From positions 1 through 45,727 of IMG/VR virus record IMGVR_UViG_3300044998_001125: a DNA stretch of 45,727 nt; one strand, written 5' to 3'. The notes beneath the pieces are model-generated. The model was not told the origin of the DNA and searched no databases. It saw only the letters and a program-made list of their open reading frames with translations. Origin of the DNA: a virus. Of this stretch, positions 21,732 to 29,320 are shown piece by piece. The translations under genes were made by a program, and so were the position numbers. Numbering within the stretch: the first letter of the stretch is position 1; the number at the start of each line of letters is the position of its first letter.

Positions 21732-22096
21732 AAGAAGACGTGACGTGCAATCTTTGCGGTCTGAGCTGCGCCCTGGGCACGGCTGGGCATCCAGCCTACG
21801 ACATGGGCGGCTTGATCAAAGCTCGAGTGTCAGGCGGTTATGAGTCGACGCCGGGCAACGGCTGCGGCGCGCTGGACGATTGCACGTCCTATTCTTTCTC
21901 CCTCTGCGAGTTCTGCCTGGATTGGCTTTTCACGCAGTTCAAGGTGCCTGTCGCTCAATGGTCGCTGACCGCGGGTACCGACGAGCAGGAGTCATGGGAA
22001 CCGGCCCACGTCAGAGTTGCCAAGGACGATTGGCGCAAGATGAAGAAAGAGTTCTGCGACGAAGCGGAACGTCGTGCTATAGCCAGGAGCAAGTGA
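21722..22096 (+). CDS. Zinc-binding protein with CNLCG and CEFC
   Basis: The 124-residue product has CNLCGLSC, a Gly-rich loop and SLCEFCLDWLF, a two-knuckle zinc layout found in uncharacterised bacterial and phage proteins. Its N-terminal CNLCG is shared with the preceding gene, suggesting duplication. The C-terminal 40 residues are helical. Confidence 0.6.
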   Translation: MEVKEDVTCNLCGLSCALGTAGHPAYDMGGLIKARVSGGYESTPGNGCGALDDCTSYSFSLCEFCLDWLFTQFKVPVAQWSLTAGTDEQESWEPAHVRVAKDDWRKMKKEFCDEAERRAIARSK

Positions 22097-22097
22097 G

Positions 22098-22322
22098 ATG
22101 CCCATCCCCAGCGTAGGAAATCACAACCTCGTCTATTACGCCTATGACAATAGGACGCAATACGAGCAACCCGTTTTCGTCGTGTATGATCGGGAGCATG
22201 TCAATAAGGTCGCTGTCGCTCTATTCGGAGAGACGCCCGATTGGCTCTTCGTCACCACCCGCCGCATGCACTCCTGGAACCCGAATGAATCTTACCGAGG
22301 TCGACCCTCGAAAGGAAAATGA
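22098..22322 (+). CDS. Small protein of unknown function
   Basis: The 74-residue product is Tyr/Val rich with strands (YEQPVFVVYDREHV). It starts one base after the previous stop. Unknown. Confidence 0.5.
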   Translation: MPIPSVGNHNLVYYAYDNRTQYEQPVFVVYDREHVNKVAVALFGETPDWLFVTTRRMHSWNPNESYRGRPSKGK

Positions 22323-22540
22323 AAATGCAAAAAGTTAAGACGCTAGGACAGCCCATCGAAGCCGAAACCCCGGGCACTCCGCTCGTTATGACGGTATTCG
22401 CTCGCAAGCAGTCGGGTATGGTCGAAGGAGGTACGACTTCTGTCGATCTTCGGAAGGAATTCTATGTCTGCGTTTCGCAGCTTCCTCCCGAGCTGCAAGA
22501 GCGCATTCGGACGGCAGTCGAAAACCTGCTGCGACCCTGA
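22319..22540 (+). CDS. Small protein of unknown function
   Basis: The 73-residue product has a beta N-terminus and a helical end (LPPELQERIRTAVENLL). ATGA overlap with the preceding gene. Confidence 0.5.
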   Translation: MKMQKVKTLGQPIEAETPGTPLVMTVFARKQSGMVEGGTTSVDLRKEFYVCVSQLPPELQERIRTAVENLLRP

Positions 22541-22542
22541 TC

Positions 22543-22797
22543 ATGGGCGCTCGGCGCGCAAAGACCGGAGAGGTCTACCAATTCACTTCTCTTGAGTGGG
22601 GTCCCTATCTTCATGATTCGATCAAGTCGTTGACGTCCAAATACCCGACAGATAAATGCGTCCAAACGGACGATGTGTTTACCATTCTAGATGTCATGAC
22701 GTCTCCTGTCTATTGCTGTCGAATTCTACTGCATCGAAATATGCAGACGTACTATATCTTTCTCAGAAAAGAGAAATGTGAAAGGTTAGCTAAGTGA
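22543..22797 (+). CDS. Small protein of unknown function
   Basis: The 84-residue product carries scattered Cys and aromatic residues and reads as a small alpha/beta domain. Its codons are more AT-rich than the neighbours. It ends at the start of the ATP-grasp gene. Confidence 0.5.
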   Translation: MGARRAKTGEVYQFTSLEWGPYLHDSIKSLTSKYPTDKCVQTDDVFTILDVMTSPVYCCRILLHRNMQTYYIFLRKEKCERLAK

Positions 22798-23618
22798 TGC
22801 AGAGAGACCTCATCTTCCTCGCCGGAGAATTCTCCGTCTCCGCTCCCCTAGTCTATCAACGGGATCGTTGGGCTCATACCAACATCGCTCGTAAGCTAGA
22901 AAAGAATCCGGACGGCACCTTCCGCCGCCGGGGCATCGCTGAAAATCTGCGGGGTGGCATCTATTATGCGGGCGTATCGGATGACGATATCCGACGCTCC
23001 AACCTGTCGATGTTCATCAACGGAGATTATCCGTGCTGGCCCGATCCCTGGAAGATGATCGAGCTCGACAACCGCCACATCGTCATGCGTAAGTGCCTGG
23101 AGGCGGGCTTCGGGACGCACGACGTTTTCGTCGGTACCAGGTCTGAGTTCCGCCGCCACGAGATGCCCTGGCAGTTCGTCCTCAAGACGGGCAACGAGCA
23201 CCAGGGACAGGGCAAGCACCTGCTCAATGCGCACGAGCACGATACTCCCGACTGGGAAGGTCTGGCGACGGCCGAGCCCTTCTTCGAAGGAGATTCCGTT
23301 CGCATCCTGCTCATCGAAAATGACATCATCGCGCTGCGCTTCACCAACCCGGAAAGCTGGATCAAAAACAGTTCGGGCGCCGATGTCGAGCAGATCCCTT
23401 ACGTCAAGGGCGGAGCTTTGGTGGCTCATGCCACGGGATTGCAGGAGCTTTTCGAAGCCGACATCTGCGGTTGCGACTACATCATCGAAAAGGACGGAAC
23501 ATTTCGATTCCTCGAGTACAATCACTTTCCCGGCGTCGGAGCGTGCGACGACGCCGTCCAGGCGGCCTCTCGTCTTTTTAGAAAGAAGATGGACGAGGTC
23601 GAAAGGAAGGCAGCATGA
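22797..23618 (+). CDS. ATP-grasp enzyme
   Basis: The 273-residue protein has a Rossmann-like N-terminus and then the ATP-grasp core: FVLKTGNEHQGQGKHLL (nucleotide-binding loop, around residue 125), FFEGDSVRILLI and DYIIEKDGTFRFLEYNHFPG (metal-binding Glu and Asn). The family joins carboxylates to amines or thiols, often as RimK-type peptide ligases. ATGA overlap with the IscA gene suggests joint expression. Confidence 0.75.
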   Translation: MQRDLIFLAGEFSVSAPLVYQRDRWAHTNIARKLEKNPDGTFRRRGIAENLRGGIYYAGVSDDDIRRSNLSMFINGDYPCWPDPWKMIELDNRHIVMRKCLEAGFGTHDVFVGTRSEFRRHEMPWQFVLKTGNEHQGQGKHLLNAHEHDTPDWEGLATAEPFFEGDSVRILLIENDIIALRFTNPESWIKNSSGADVEQIPYVKGGALVAHATGLQELFEADICGCDYIIEKDGTFRFLEYNHFPGVGACDDAVQAASRLFRKKMDEVERKAA

Positions 23619-23947
23619 CTTTTCCCGTGACGATCACTACCAAAGCTCTCGACAACTTTCGACTTAGTCGAGAGAAGCGAGGGTCGGGCGCCTTTCGCCT
23701 GGGAGTCATCGGAGGCGGTTGCTCGGGCTTTCAATACAAGATTGAAGTCGATGACGGTCCTGCTCGAACGTCGGATCATGTCATGACGGACGGGATCCTC
23801 GAATTTAGGATCGACAAGAAATCAGCCGTCATCCTCGAGGGGTCGACACTCGATTACATCGACACCGGTCTCATTGGCCGCGGGTTCAGTTTCAAGAACC
23901 CTCAAGAAAAATCCCGGTGCGGATGTGGAGTCTCTTTTCATGTCTAA
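23615..23947 (+). CDS. A-type iron-sulfur carrier (IscA/HesB family), copy 1
   Basis: The 110-residue protein has the three cysteines of A-type carriers: GGGCSGFQY and the C-terminal RCGCG. The DYIDTGLIGRGFSFKNP segment is the typical dimer hairpin. It receives or delivers Fe-S clusters. A GIY-YIG gene overlaps its last codons, and the final codons are AT-rich. With IscU 700 bases downstream it forms a phage Fe-S module. Confidence 0.9.
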   Translation: MTFPVTITTKALDNFRLSREKRGSGAFRLGVIGGGCSGFQYKIEVDDGPARTSDHVMTDGILEFRIDKKSAVILEGSTLDYIDTGLIGRGFSFKNPQEKSRCGCGVSFHV

Positions 23948-24464
23948 AGAGATTCATTTGTATTTGATTACATGTAGCAAATCAGATCGTCAATACGTCG
24001 GGGTTGCCGGCTGCATCGAATCTCGTTGGTATTATCACTGTCGAGATGCTAAAACAGATACTCGTCCTCTTTACAACGCCATTCGAAGTTTTGGTATCGA
24101 TTCATTTCAAATCAAATCGATTGGAATATTCCCGACATACGAGGATGCATACGCTGCTGAAGAACGAGAAATTTCAAAGCTAAAAGAAGCTGGAATCAAA
24201 CTTTTCAACGTTGCGGGTGGTGGCCTCGGAGGCAAGGGCCGAAAATATAGCGATGAGCAACGCGAAAGATGGAAGCTTCTGCAGAAAGAAATTCAGAATA
24301 CTCCCGAAGCTCTTGCTCGGGCAAAGGAAATTCATAATCGACCCGATGTCAAAGAAAGACACGCAGCTGCAGCTCGCCTCAACTGGGCTCGTCGGCGAAT
24401 CGCCACGGGCACTCCAAAACCTGGAGATCATGAACTAGTGGAATCTAACCTAGTAAAGGTATAG
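23940..24464 (+). CDS. GIY-YIG homing endonuclease
   Basis: The 174-residue product starts IHLYLITC and RQYVGVAG (GIY-YIG equivalents), has a conserved Arg/Tyr helix (YNAIRSFGIDSFQI), a catalytic E and a NUMOD3-like GRKYSDEQRERW segment. It starts inside the IscA 3' end (ATG 23940). Confidence 0.83.
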   Translation: MSKEIHLYLITCSKSDRQYVGVAGCIESRWYYHCRDAKTDTRPLYNAIRSFGIDSFQIKSIGIFPTYEDAYAAEEREISKLKEAGIKLFNVAGGGLGGKGRKYSDEQRERWKLLQKEIQNTPEALARAKEIHNRPDVKERHAAAARLNWARRRIATGTPKPGDHELVESNLVKV

Positions 24465-24465
24465 A
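24439..24465 (+). promoter_or_regulatory. Phage promoter, TGGAAT / TATAGA
   Basis: TGGAATC at 24439 and TATAGA at 24460 are 21 bases apart, inside the endonuclease 3' end. ATG 24476 lies 10 bases after the -10. It would restart transcription for the Cys-rich gene and IscU. Confidence 0.55.
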
Positions 24466-24475
24466 ATATTCTGGG

Positions 24476-24682
24476 ATGACCGTGGAAGGATGCAATGACT
24501 GTCTGGAGCCTCGGGAGGTGTGCACTTTCTGCCACCGGCCCAGGGCCAACGAGCACGATGAGGGCATTCACAACACAGGGGCCTGCGGGTGCGACGAAAG
24601 TCGAAGCCTGTGCTGGTTTTTGTGGAATGGCTACAAGTGTTTGCCTCTGAGCATCTACGATCCCAACAGCGACGAGAAGTAA
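24476..24682 (+). CDS. Cys-rich zinc-binding protein
   Basis: The 68-residue product has eight cysteines in CNDC, CTFC and CGC pairs with His, a treble-clef-like pattern. It overlaps the IscU start by one base. A link to Fe-S assembly is only suggested by position. Confidence 0.6.
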   Translation: MTVEGCNDCLEPREVCTFCHRPRANEHDEGIHNTGACGCDESRSLCWFLWNGYKCLPLSIYDPNSDEK

Positions 24683-25065
24683 TGGCCTACAGCGAAAAAG
24701 TCATCGAACACGCCGAGAACCCACGCAACGTGGGAACTCTCGACAAGGACGATCCTAATGTGGGAACGGGCCTGGTCGGCGCGCCCGCCTGCGGCGACGT
24801 CATGCGGCTCCAGATCCGTGTGGAGGGCGGCATCATCGTCGATGCCAAGTTCAAGACTTTCGGTTGCGGTTCCGCCATCGCTGCCAGCTCGCTGGCCACC
24901 GAGATGATCAAGGGTAAGACCCTAGAAGAGGCAGAGAGCCTGAAGAATTCGACGCTGGTCGAAGAGCTCAACTTGCCGCCCGTCAAGATTCACTGTTCGA
25001 TACTTGCGGAAGATGCGATTAAATCAGCGATTTCTGATTTTAGAAGGAAACAGGCTTTAAAATGA
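24682..25065 (+). CDS. iscU: Fe-S cluster scaffold IscU
   Basis: The 127-residue protein has full-length IscU features: Cys37 (PACGD), Cys62 (FGCGS), Cys105 (IHCS), Asp39 and the LPPVK loop (98-102) that binds the HscA chaperone, so it should work with host HscA/HscB. The last 20 codons are AT-rich, and an alternative GC-rich version of the same C-terminal segment is fused to the next gene's tail. Confidence 0.94.
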   Translation: MAYSEKVIEHAENPRNVGTLDKDDPNVGTGLVGAPACGDVMRLQIRVEGGIIVDAKFKTFGCGSAIAASSLATEMIKGKTLEEAESLKNSTLVEELNLPPVKIHCSILAEDAIKSAISDFRRKQALK

Positions 25066-25616
25066 TGCCAGCATCTCCTGGTTATGGTTCAGAATGGAAG
25101 ACTGTAAAGGGCCCAAACGGTTCGAACGTTAGAATTTATACTCGCTGCTGTGATTGGTGCCATCAATCGTACGAAGGTCGAGGCGCTCGTTTTTGTGGAA
25201 AGAAATGTTCTGCTTTGTGGGGACGTTCAACGAAAGACTATTCGAACGCAAGTTTTCCTCGTGGGAAAGACAATCCGATTTTCAATCGAGTCCAAAACTT
25301 TTTCGAATCGTCTCTTGAAAAAAGAGTTCGATGCGTTCTTGATGAACTGAATATCGGTTATGTTCATCCGTATTGGGCCAATGCTCCAGGCTGGAAACAA
25401 AAGCAATATGATTTTTTCATTCCCGAATTCAATCTTTTGATCGAAGTTGATGGAGAGTATTGGCATTCTCTACAGGAGAATATCCAAAATGATCATTACA
25501 AAAACGATCTTGCAAAATTTCTTGATAAGAAGTTAATTCGTTTTCCAGAAAGAAATTTGACCGAGGACGCTATCAAGAGCGCCCTCGCCGACTTCAGAAG
25601 GAAGAGCAAGAGATGA
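25062..25616 (+). CDS. Vsr-like homing endonuclease with captured IscU tail
   Basis: The 184-residue protein has an N-terminal zinc ribbon (CCDWCHQ, RFCGKKC) and a Vsr/PD-(D/E)XK-like core (YDFFIPEFNLLIEVDGEYWH) as in EDxHD homing nucleases. Its last 17 residues, TEDAIKSALADFRRKSK, duplicate the C-terminus of IscU in phage-typical codons (25563-25616), so the ORF ends in the old host gene. It overlaps IscU and the following gene by ATGA. Confidence 0.85.
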   Translation: MMPASPGYGSEWKTVKGPNGSNVRIYTRCCDWCHQSYEGRGARFCGKKCSALWGRSTKDYSNASFPRGKDNPIFNRVQNFFESSLEKRVRCVLDELNIGYVHPYWANAPGWKQKQYDFFIPEFNLLIEVDGEYWHSLQENIQNDHYKNDLAKFLDKKLIRFPERNLTEDAIKSALADFRRKSKR

Positions 25617-25906
25617 ACCGCTGTAAGAAGCATCGATGGATCACGACCGAGTTCATCGGAGATCCCGGCAGCTACGTTGCGCGCGTCAGGTCGACGTGTG
25701 ACTGCGGCAAGATCAAAGAAAGGGCAGCGACCTGGGACGAACGCAACGCGGAAATCCTTCGACGCTCGTGCGGTGTCTGTGGTCTTCCAAAGTCCCTCCA
25801 TCCGGTGGAAGACATCGATCCCCGGGATTGCATCTCCCTTCTAAGCAACCGACTCAAGGAACTGGAGAATCGACTAGAATCCCTCGAAAACTGGAGGAAT
25901 TCCTGA
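25613..25906 (+). CDS. Zinc-finger coiled-coil protein
   Basis: The 97-residue product has Cys pairs CDCG and CGVCG and a C-terminal coiled coil (LKELENRLESLENW). It is coupled by ATGA upstream and TGATG downstream. Confidence 0.6.
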   Translation: MNRCKKHRWITTEFIGDPGSYVARVRSTCDCGKIKERAATWDERNAEILRRSCGVCGLPKSLHPVEDIDPRDCISLLSNRLKELENRLESLENWRNS

Positions 25907-26210
25907 TGTATTACGAATCCCACATTACGGTCGAGCCCGTTTTCGATGAGCGTCTGGACAGATTCTCCGAACTGTGCGACGGGCGAGGGTTCAGACCCGC
26001 CAAACTCATGATGAAGAAGCGGAAAAGGACACACCCGAACGTAGCAAGTACGATTCGTTCTGCACGGGTCGAGACAAGGACTTCGATGCCTTGGCCGCTC
26101 GCATGCACGCTCTCGTGCAAGACCTGCAGGACAACGGTTTCGCCGTCTGGCGCTACAAGATAGAGCACGTGGTCCTCGATTGCAAATTATTCAAAGTCAC
26201 CAAGTACTAG
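25906..26210 (+). pseudogene. Conserved protein broken by a frameshift
   Basis: The frame from ATG 25906 gives MYYESHITVEPVFDER, GFRPAKLMMKK, then loses sense. The frame 2/3 open to 26210 gives DTPERSKYDSFCTGRDKD and NGFAVWRYKIEHVVLD. The joined sequence of about 100 residues looks like one conserved phage/bacterial protein. The shift lies between about 25995 and 26030 (GAAGAAGCGGAAAAGG). It is a real lesion, programmed shift or sequence error. Confidence 0.65.
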
Positions 26211-26220
26211 GAGAACGATC

Positions 26221-26496
26221 ATGCCTTGTCGAGTCGATATTTGCCAACGCTGCAACGATTACCACTGCAAGTGTGGACAGCCCGAATTCGAAGCTCGCTT
26301 CCAGTTCGATTTCGAGGGAGCGTTGTGCGATGTGCTGTCGCTCCTGGAGGAGGAAAGTCCGAAGCTTCTCAAGAAAGTCGACCCCAAGACTCTGGAACGG
26401 TGGAAGGCTCACGAGACTGAGGAGACGGAAGAGATAAAGCGCAAGGCCCTTCTTAAGCTCTCTCACCGAGAGCGGCGAGTTTTGGGTATCAAGTGA
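26221..26496 (+). CDS. Helical protein with N-terminal zinc site
   Basis: The 91-residue product starts with C-x4-C-x2-C and CKCG, followed by acidic helices. AGGAG precedes ATG by 7 bases. Unknown. Confidence 0.6.
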   Translation: MPCRVDICQRCNDYHCKCGQPEFEARFQFDFEGALCDVLSLLEEESPKLLKKVDPKTLERWKAHETEETEEIKRKALLKLSHRERRVLGIK

Positions 26497-26502
26497 TTAA
26501 AT

Positions 26503-26580
26503 GGACCGCGGGTTGGCAAGTTGCGAGACGCACGTCTTATAAACGTGTTTAGCCGGGGGCAGTACCCGGGCGGTCTACCA
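26503..26580 (+). tRNA. tRNA-Ile (UAU), CCA encoded, aberrant T-loop
   Basis: GGACCGC/GCGGTCT (terminal G-U), stem CACGT/ACGTG, loop CTTATAA (UAU). T-stem CCGGG/CCCGG encloses GGCAGTA instead of a TTCRANY loop, position 8 is G, and the D-arm has no clear GG. CCA is encoded and its A starts the next gene. Confidence 0.65.
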
Positions 26581-27419
26581 TGAAAGTAGCAACTTGCAAA
26601 GCATGCTTCAAAGAAATTTTGATCGCCAAACGAGCCTCTATACGCAATTCGTTGTGCGAGTCGTGTCGAAAGACAAGAGGAGATTATCGTACTCGAAATG
26701 CATGCACGATTTGCGGTTCAAATTACGAGCTCAGCAAGAAAAATTATTGTGACACGTGTCGATTCAGAATCTATCAAGATAACGGACGGAGAAACGCAGC
26801 TAAGCAATCTCAAACGAAACGTTCCTGGTCAGAAATTGAGTTGGGTAAACTTTGTGAAGCTAGATTCAATAGAGTTACGTTCAACGATCCAACGTTTCCA
26901 AATGATCCGCCGACAGCGACGCATTGGGATGCTGACATTCTGATTCATGATTACAAGATAGCCGTGCTGTGGAACGGACCGTGGCATTATCGTAAGCTTA
27001 GAAGTAAACACAACCTCGAACAAGTACAATCTCGTGATCAGATCAAAATAGAACGTATTGTTGCTTTTGGATGGATGCCTCTCGTCATAAGAGACGAAGA
27101 TGGCAAAAAGTCATTCTCAAAAGTCAAAGAAGCATTTGGAATGATACTGGAGAAAACGATGGAAAATCCGATGAGCTGGAACGTGTACCAAAAGGCGATC
27201 GCTTTCTATTCGTCCGACGTCGAACCCGGACTCGAGAAGAACATCGTCAACGGGCTGATCGCCGAAAAGCATCTGAAGCCCGAGCAGGAGAAGGCGGCGC
27301 TCGAAGTGATGAAGGACGCTATCAAGGAGTGCAAGCGCCAGCGCGCCGCCAAGATCTGCGGACTGAGCAACATCAGCATCATTTATTACGCGCTGAAGGA
27401 AGCCGGACTGCTGCCGTGA
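26580..27419 (+). CDS. Zinc-finger/Vsr-like endonuclease fused to a downstream gene
   Basis: The first 190 residues have two zinc knuckles (CKAC..CESC, CTICG..CDTC) and a nuclease core (HWDADILIHDYKIAVLWNGPWHY) of Vsr/EDxHD type, with AT-rich codons. Near 27150 the codons turn GC-rich and residues 194-279 form a different helical domain that has its own ATG at 27159 with GGAG upstream. The endonuclease seems to have lost its stop and fused to the resident gene. Confidence 0.75.
   Translation: MKVATCKACFKEILIAKRASIRNSLCESCRKTRGDYRTRNACTICGSNYELSKKNYCDTCRFRIYQDNGRRNAAKQSQTKRSWSEIELGKLCEARFNRVTFNDPTFPNDPPTATHWDADILIHDYKIAVLWNGPWHYRKLRSKHNLEQVQSRDQIKIERIVAFGWMPLVIRDEDGKKSFSKVKEAFGMILEKTMENPMSWNVYQKAIAFYSSDVEPGLEKNIVNGLIAEKHLKPEQEKAALEVMKDAIKECKRQRAAKICGLSNISIIYYALKEAGLLP
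27159..27419 (+). CDS. Resident helical gene, internal start
   Basis: From ATG 27159 an 86-residue protein (MENPMSWNVYQKAIAFY, KECKRQRAAKICGLS) with phage-typical codons is readable. CTGGAG lies 9 bases upstream. It could be made alone or as the C-terminal domain of the fusion. A helix-turn-helix-like end (AAKICGLSNISIIYYALKE) is possible. Confidence 0.5.
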   Translation: MENPMSWNVYQKAIAFYSSDVEPGLEKNIVNGLIAEKHLKPEQEKAALEVMKDAIKECKRQRAAKICGLSNISIIYYALKEAGLLP

Positions 27420-27916
27420 CCTGGTGGTGGAAGACGCCGCACAATATCGAAATCTTTCGAAAGGCTCACGTCTTTCGTCCCGGAGACCCGGCTATCGTCA
27501 AGGGCTATTGCATCAACGATCATCCGGATCGTTGGATCGGCAGCACAGGCCAGTTCAGTGTTCCTGATTGGAGCCGGTGCTATGTCGTCGATATCGCCCG
27601 CCAGGGCTGTCCGGACGAATTCGTCAAGGTCGTCCTGACTGACAAACGCGGTCGGGTCGCTTCGGGCTGGGTGGGCCGCTGGACTCCGCAAGCTGGCAAT
27701 TGCAACGTCTGGGAAAGCATCAAATACCTCGAGGAGCATCATGCTATCGCAACAGAACAAGGAACAGATCATCAAGCTAGTGGGAGAAGTGGGAGAAGAA
27801 ATCAAGGACAAGATCCTGCCCACTCCCGAGATTCCGAACAGGAACGCCTTCGCACACATTTGGAGAGAGATCAAGCAGCATTTCGGCAAGAGCTACAAAG
27901 AGTGCGAGGACGCTGA
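27416..27916 (+). CDS. SH3-like protein with overlapping tail
   Basis: The GTG-started frame gives a beta-rich domain of about 105 residues (FRPGDPAIVKGYC, GWVGRWTP). The frame stays open through the next gene to 27916, where the composition becomes Arg/Gln-rich and unnatural. Either both frames are used over 176 bases or the true end is missed. Confidence 0.5.
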   Translation: MTWWWKTPHNIEIFRKAHVFRPGDPAIVKGYCINDHPDRWIGSTGQFSVPDWSRCYVVDIARQGCPDEFVKVVLTDKRGRVASGWVGRWTPQAGNCNVWESIKYLEEHHAIATEQGTDHQASGRSGRRNQGQDPAHSRDSEQERLRTHLERDQAAFRQELQRVRGR

Positions 27917-27968
27917 TATGCCCAAGATCCTCGAGATTATCGAGGAATACCGGCACAATCCGAGATAG
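27741..27968 (+). CDS. ORF6C-like domain protein
   Basis: The 75-residue product contains RNAFAHIWREIKQHFGKSYK, the signature of the C-terminal ORF6C domain of phage antirepressors and regulators, here standing alone. GAGGAG precedes ATG by 4 bases. A regulatory role is plausible. Confidence 0.6.
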   Translation: MLSQQNKEQIIKLVGEVGEEIKDKILPTPEIPNRNAFAHIWREIKQHFGKSYKECEDADMPKILEIIEEYRHNPR

Positions 27969-27976
27969 TTAATAGC

Positions 27977-28309
27977 ATGAAGATCAAGGTCGGGCAGCTG
28001 AGGGCTCTTATCAAAGAGGCTCTCATGGAGGCTTGGGGCGATGAAAATCTTGATGTGGGCGATTGGGTGAAGCTAGCCGACGGAACAGTCAGCGAGATCC
28101 TAAAGTTCGAAGAGAAGGAATACAAGGGTCAGAGCTACTGGCTCGTCACCATTCGTACGGTCGACGGCACACATCAGCAACGCGCCGATGTCATGTTGCA
28201 AGGAGCCAAGAGAGCCTCTCCCGAGGAGATCCAGCAGACACAATCTAAATGGGGATCCGAAAGAGAATGGATGGCAAAGCACATCGACACAAGCCGCGAA
28301 GGCACGTAA
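27977..28309 (+). CDS. Candidate packaged SH3-like protein
   Basis: The 110-residue product opens with MKIKVGQLRALIKEALMEA, an amphipathic leader with an I-x-E site as in T4 internal proteins. An SH3-like part follows (VGDWVKLADGTVSEIL, YWLVTIRTVDG) and a helical end. It may be an ejected protein. Confidence 0.6.
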   Translation: MKIKVGQLRALIKEALMEAWGDENLDVGDWVKLADGTVSEILKFEEKEYKGQSYWLVTIRTVDGTHQQRADVMLQGAKRASPEEIQQTQSKWGSEREWMAKHIDTSREGT

Positions 28310-28560
28310 AGCGTACCAAGTCGGTCGACGATTACATCCGCCAGATCAAAAAGCTGGTAGAGGATTACGAAAAGTGCTTGGGCAACCTGTCCAAGCCGGT
28401 GGAGATGCCCGAGCAGCTCGAAAGAGCATATCGAGGCGTCGGCTTCCATGAATATGACGAAGAACCCTGTGCCGTTCGCAGTTTCATGCAGGCGCATCCC
28501 GACCACAAGGGTCCCATCTGGATCGCCTGTCCCTGTCGTCGATGCAGCGTCTGGTGCTAG
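28267..28560 (+). CDS. Small protein of unknown function
   Basis: The 97-residue product has a very basic N-terminus (KAHRHKPRRHVKR) and a C-terminal CPCRRC pair. ATG 28267 is chosen for its AAAGAG; 28249 is an alternative. Its stop overlaps the convergent gene by 4 bases. Confidence 0.5.
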   Translation: MDGKAHRHKPRRHVKRTKSVDDYIRQIKKLVEDYEKCLGNLSKPVEMPEQLERAYRGVGFHEYDEEPCAVRSFMQAHPDHKGPIWIACPCRRCSVWC

Positions 28561-29006
28561 ACGATACGAGCTTCCTTGAAGGTGCAGGTCAGCATCAATT
28601 CAACCGTGCTCGACTTCTGATCTCGATCGAATCCCTGTAGCTTCATCTTCTTGATTTCGAATCCGTCCAGGACCCAAGTCGAGACGACTTGCATTTCCCC
28701 GCTTTCACCCTTCTCAGGGCTGAGCATGTAGAAGGCCGCCTTGCATTTGGTAGAATCGATGATGTATTTGCCGATCTTGGCTTCGAGACCCGAATCGGTG
28801 GGCAGTCGCAAGACGACGATCATGGCCTCCCCGTCGACCGGGACGAGCATATTTCCGTAGCTTCCCAAGCTCGGGAATTCGATGGCCTTGACGAGGTGCG
28901 ATTCTGCGATCGTCTCGATCTCAAACAACCAGGCCGTGTCCTTGCGATAGGACTGCTTCTGATGTTCCTGCACGAGCTGTTCGTAACGTTTGCCTGTTTC
29001 GATCAT
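28557..29006 (-). CDS. Protein of unknown function (149 residues)
   Basis: The protein starts at ATG 29006; earlier in-frame codons lie beyond the divergent promoter. It is an antiparallel beta protein with charged helices and no recognised motif. It is alone on this strand, under its own promoter. Confidence 0.6.
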   Translation of the reverse strand: MIETGKRYEQLVQEHQKQSYRKDTAWLFEIETIAESHLVKAIEFPSLGSYGNMLVPVDGEAMIVVLRLPTDSGLEAKIGKYIIDSTKCKAAFYMLSPEKGESGEMQVVSTWVLDGFEIKKMKLQGFDRDQKSSTVELMLTCTFKEARIV

Positions 29007-29042
29007 GGTGTGTATATTATATGCCATGGACGTCGAAGTACA
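29006..29042. promoter_or_regulatory. Divergent promoter between 28557-29006 and 29026
   Basis: On the minus strand TGTACT (29042-29037) and TATAAT (29021-29016) are 21 bases apart, with the start codon 9 bases later. On the plus strand TATTAT at 29015 lies 5 bases before ATG 29026. Neither gene has room for a leader. Confidence 0.6.
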
Positions 29043-29319
29043 GCTTCCGTTTATCTTTGATGTAGAGAAGGATTTGCCCATGCGTGTCACCCTCTACCCG
29101 ACGGGTCATTTGGCCGTCGGATTGGAGGAGTTCGTCAAAGAGCACGGTTTGTCGGCCGTACCGCCCGAGCTCGCGCTCGAGGTGCAGGCATATCTCAAAA
29201 AAGAGTACTCGGGCAAGGAGCTCAACGAGGACCACGGCAAGCGCATCTCGGAGGAGGTTGCTTGCATTGCGCGGGCGCATCTCAATAAAAAGAAGCCCAA
29301 GGGTAAGAAAAAAGTGTAA
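29026..29319 (+). CDS. Small helical protein, basic tail
   Basis: The 97-residue product has a beta N-terminus and helices, ending in a Lys-rich tail (KKKPKGKKKV) that suggests nucleic-acid contact. A hairpin follows directly. Confidence 0.55.
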   Translation: MDVEVQLPFIFDVEKDLPMRVTLYPTGHLAVGLEEFVKEHGLSAVPPELALEVQAYLKKEYSGKELNEDHGKRISEEVACIARAHLNKKKPKGKKKV

Positions 29320-29320
29320 A

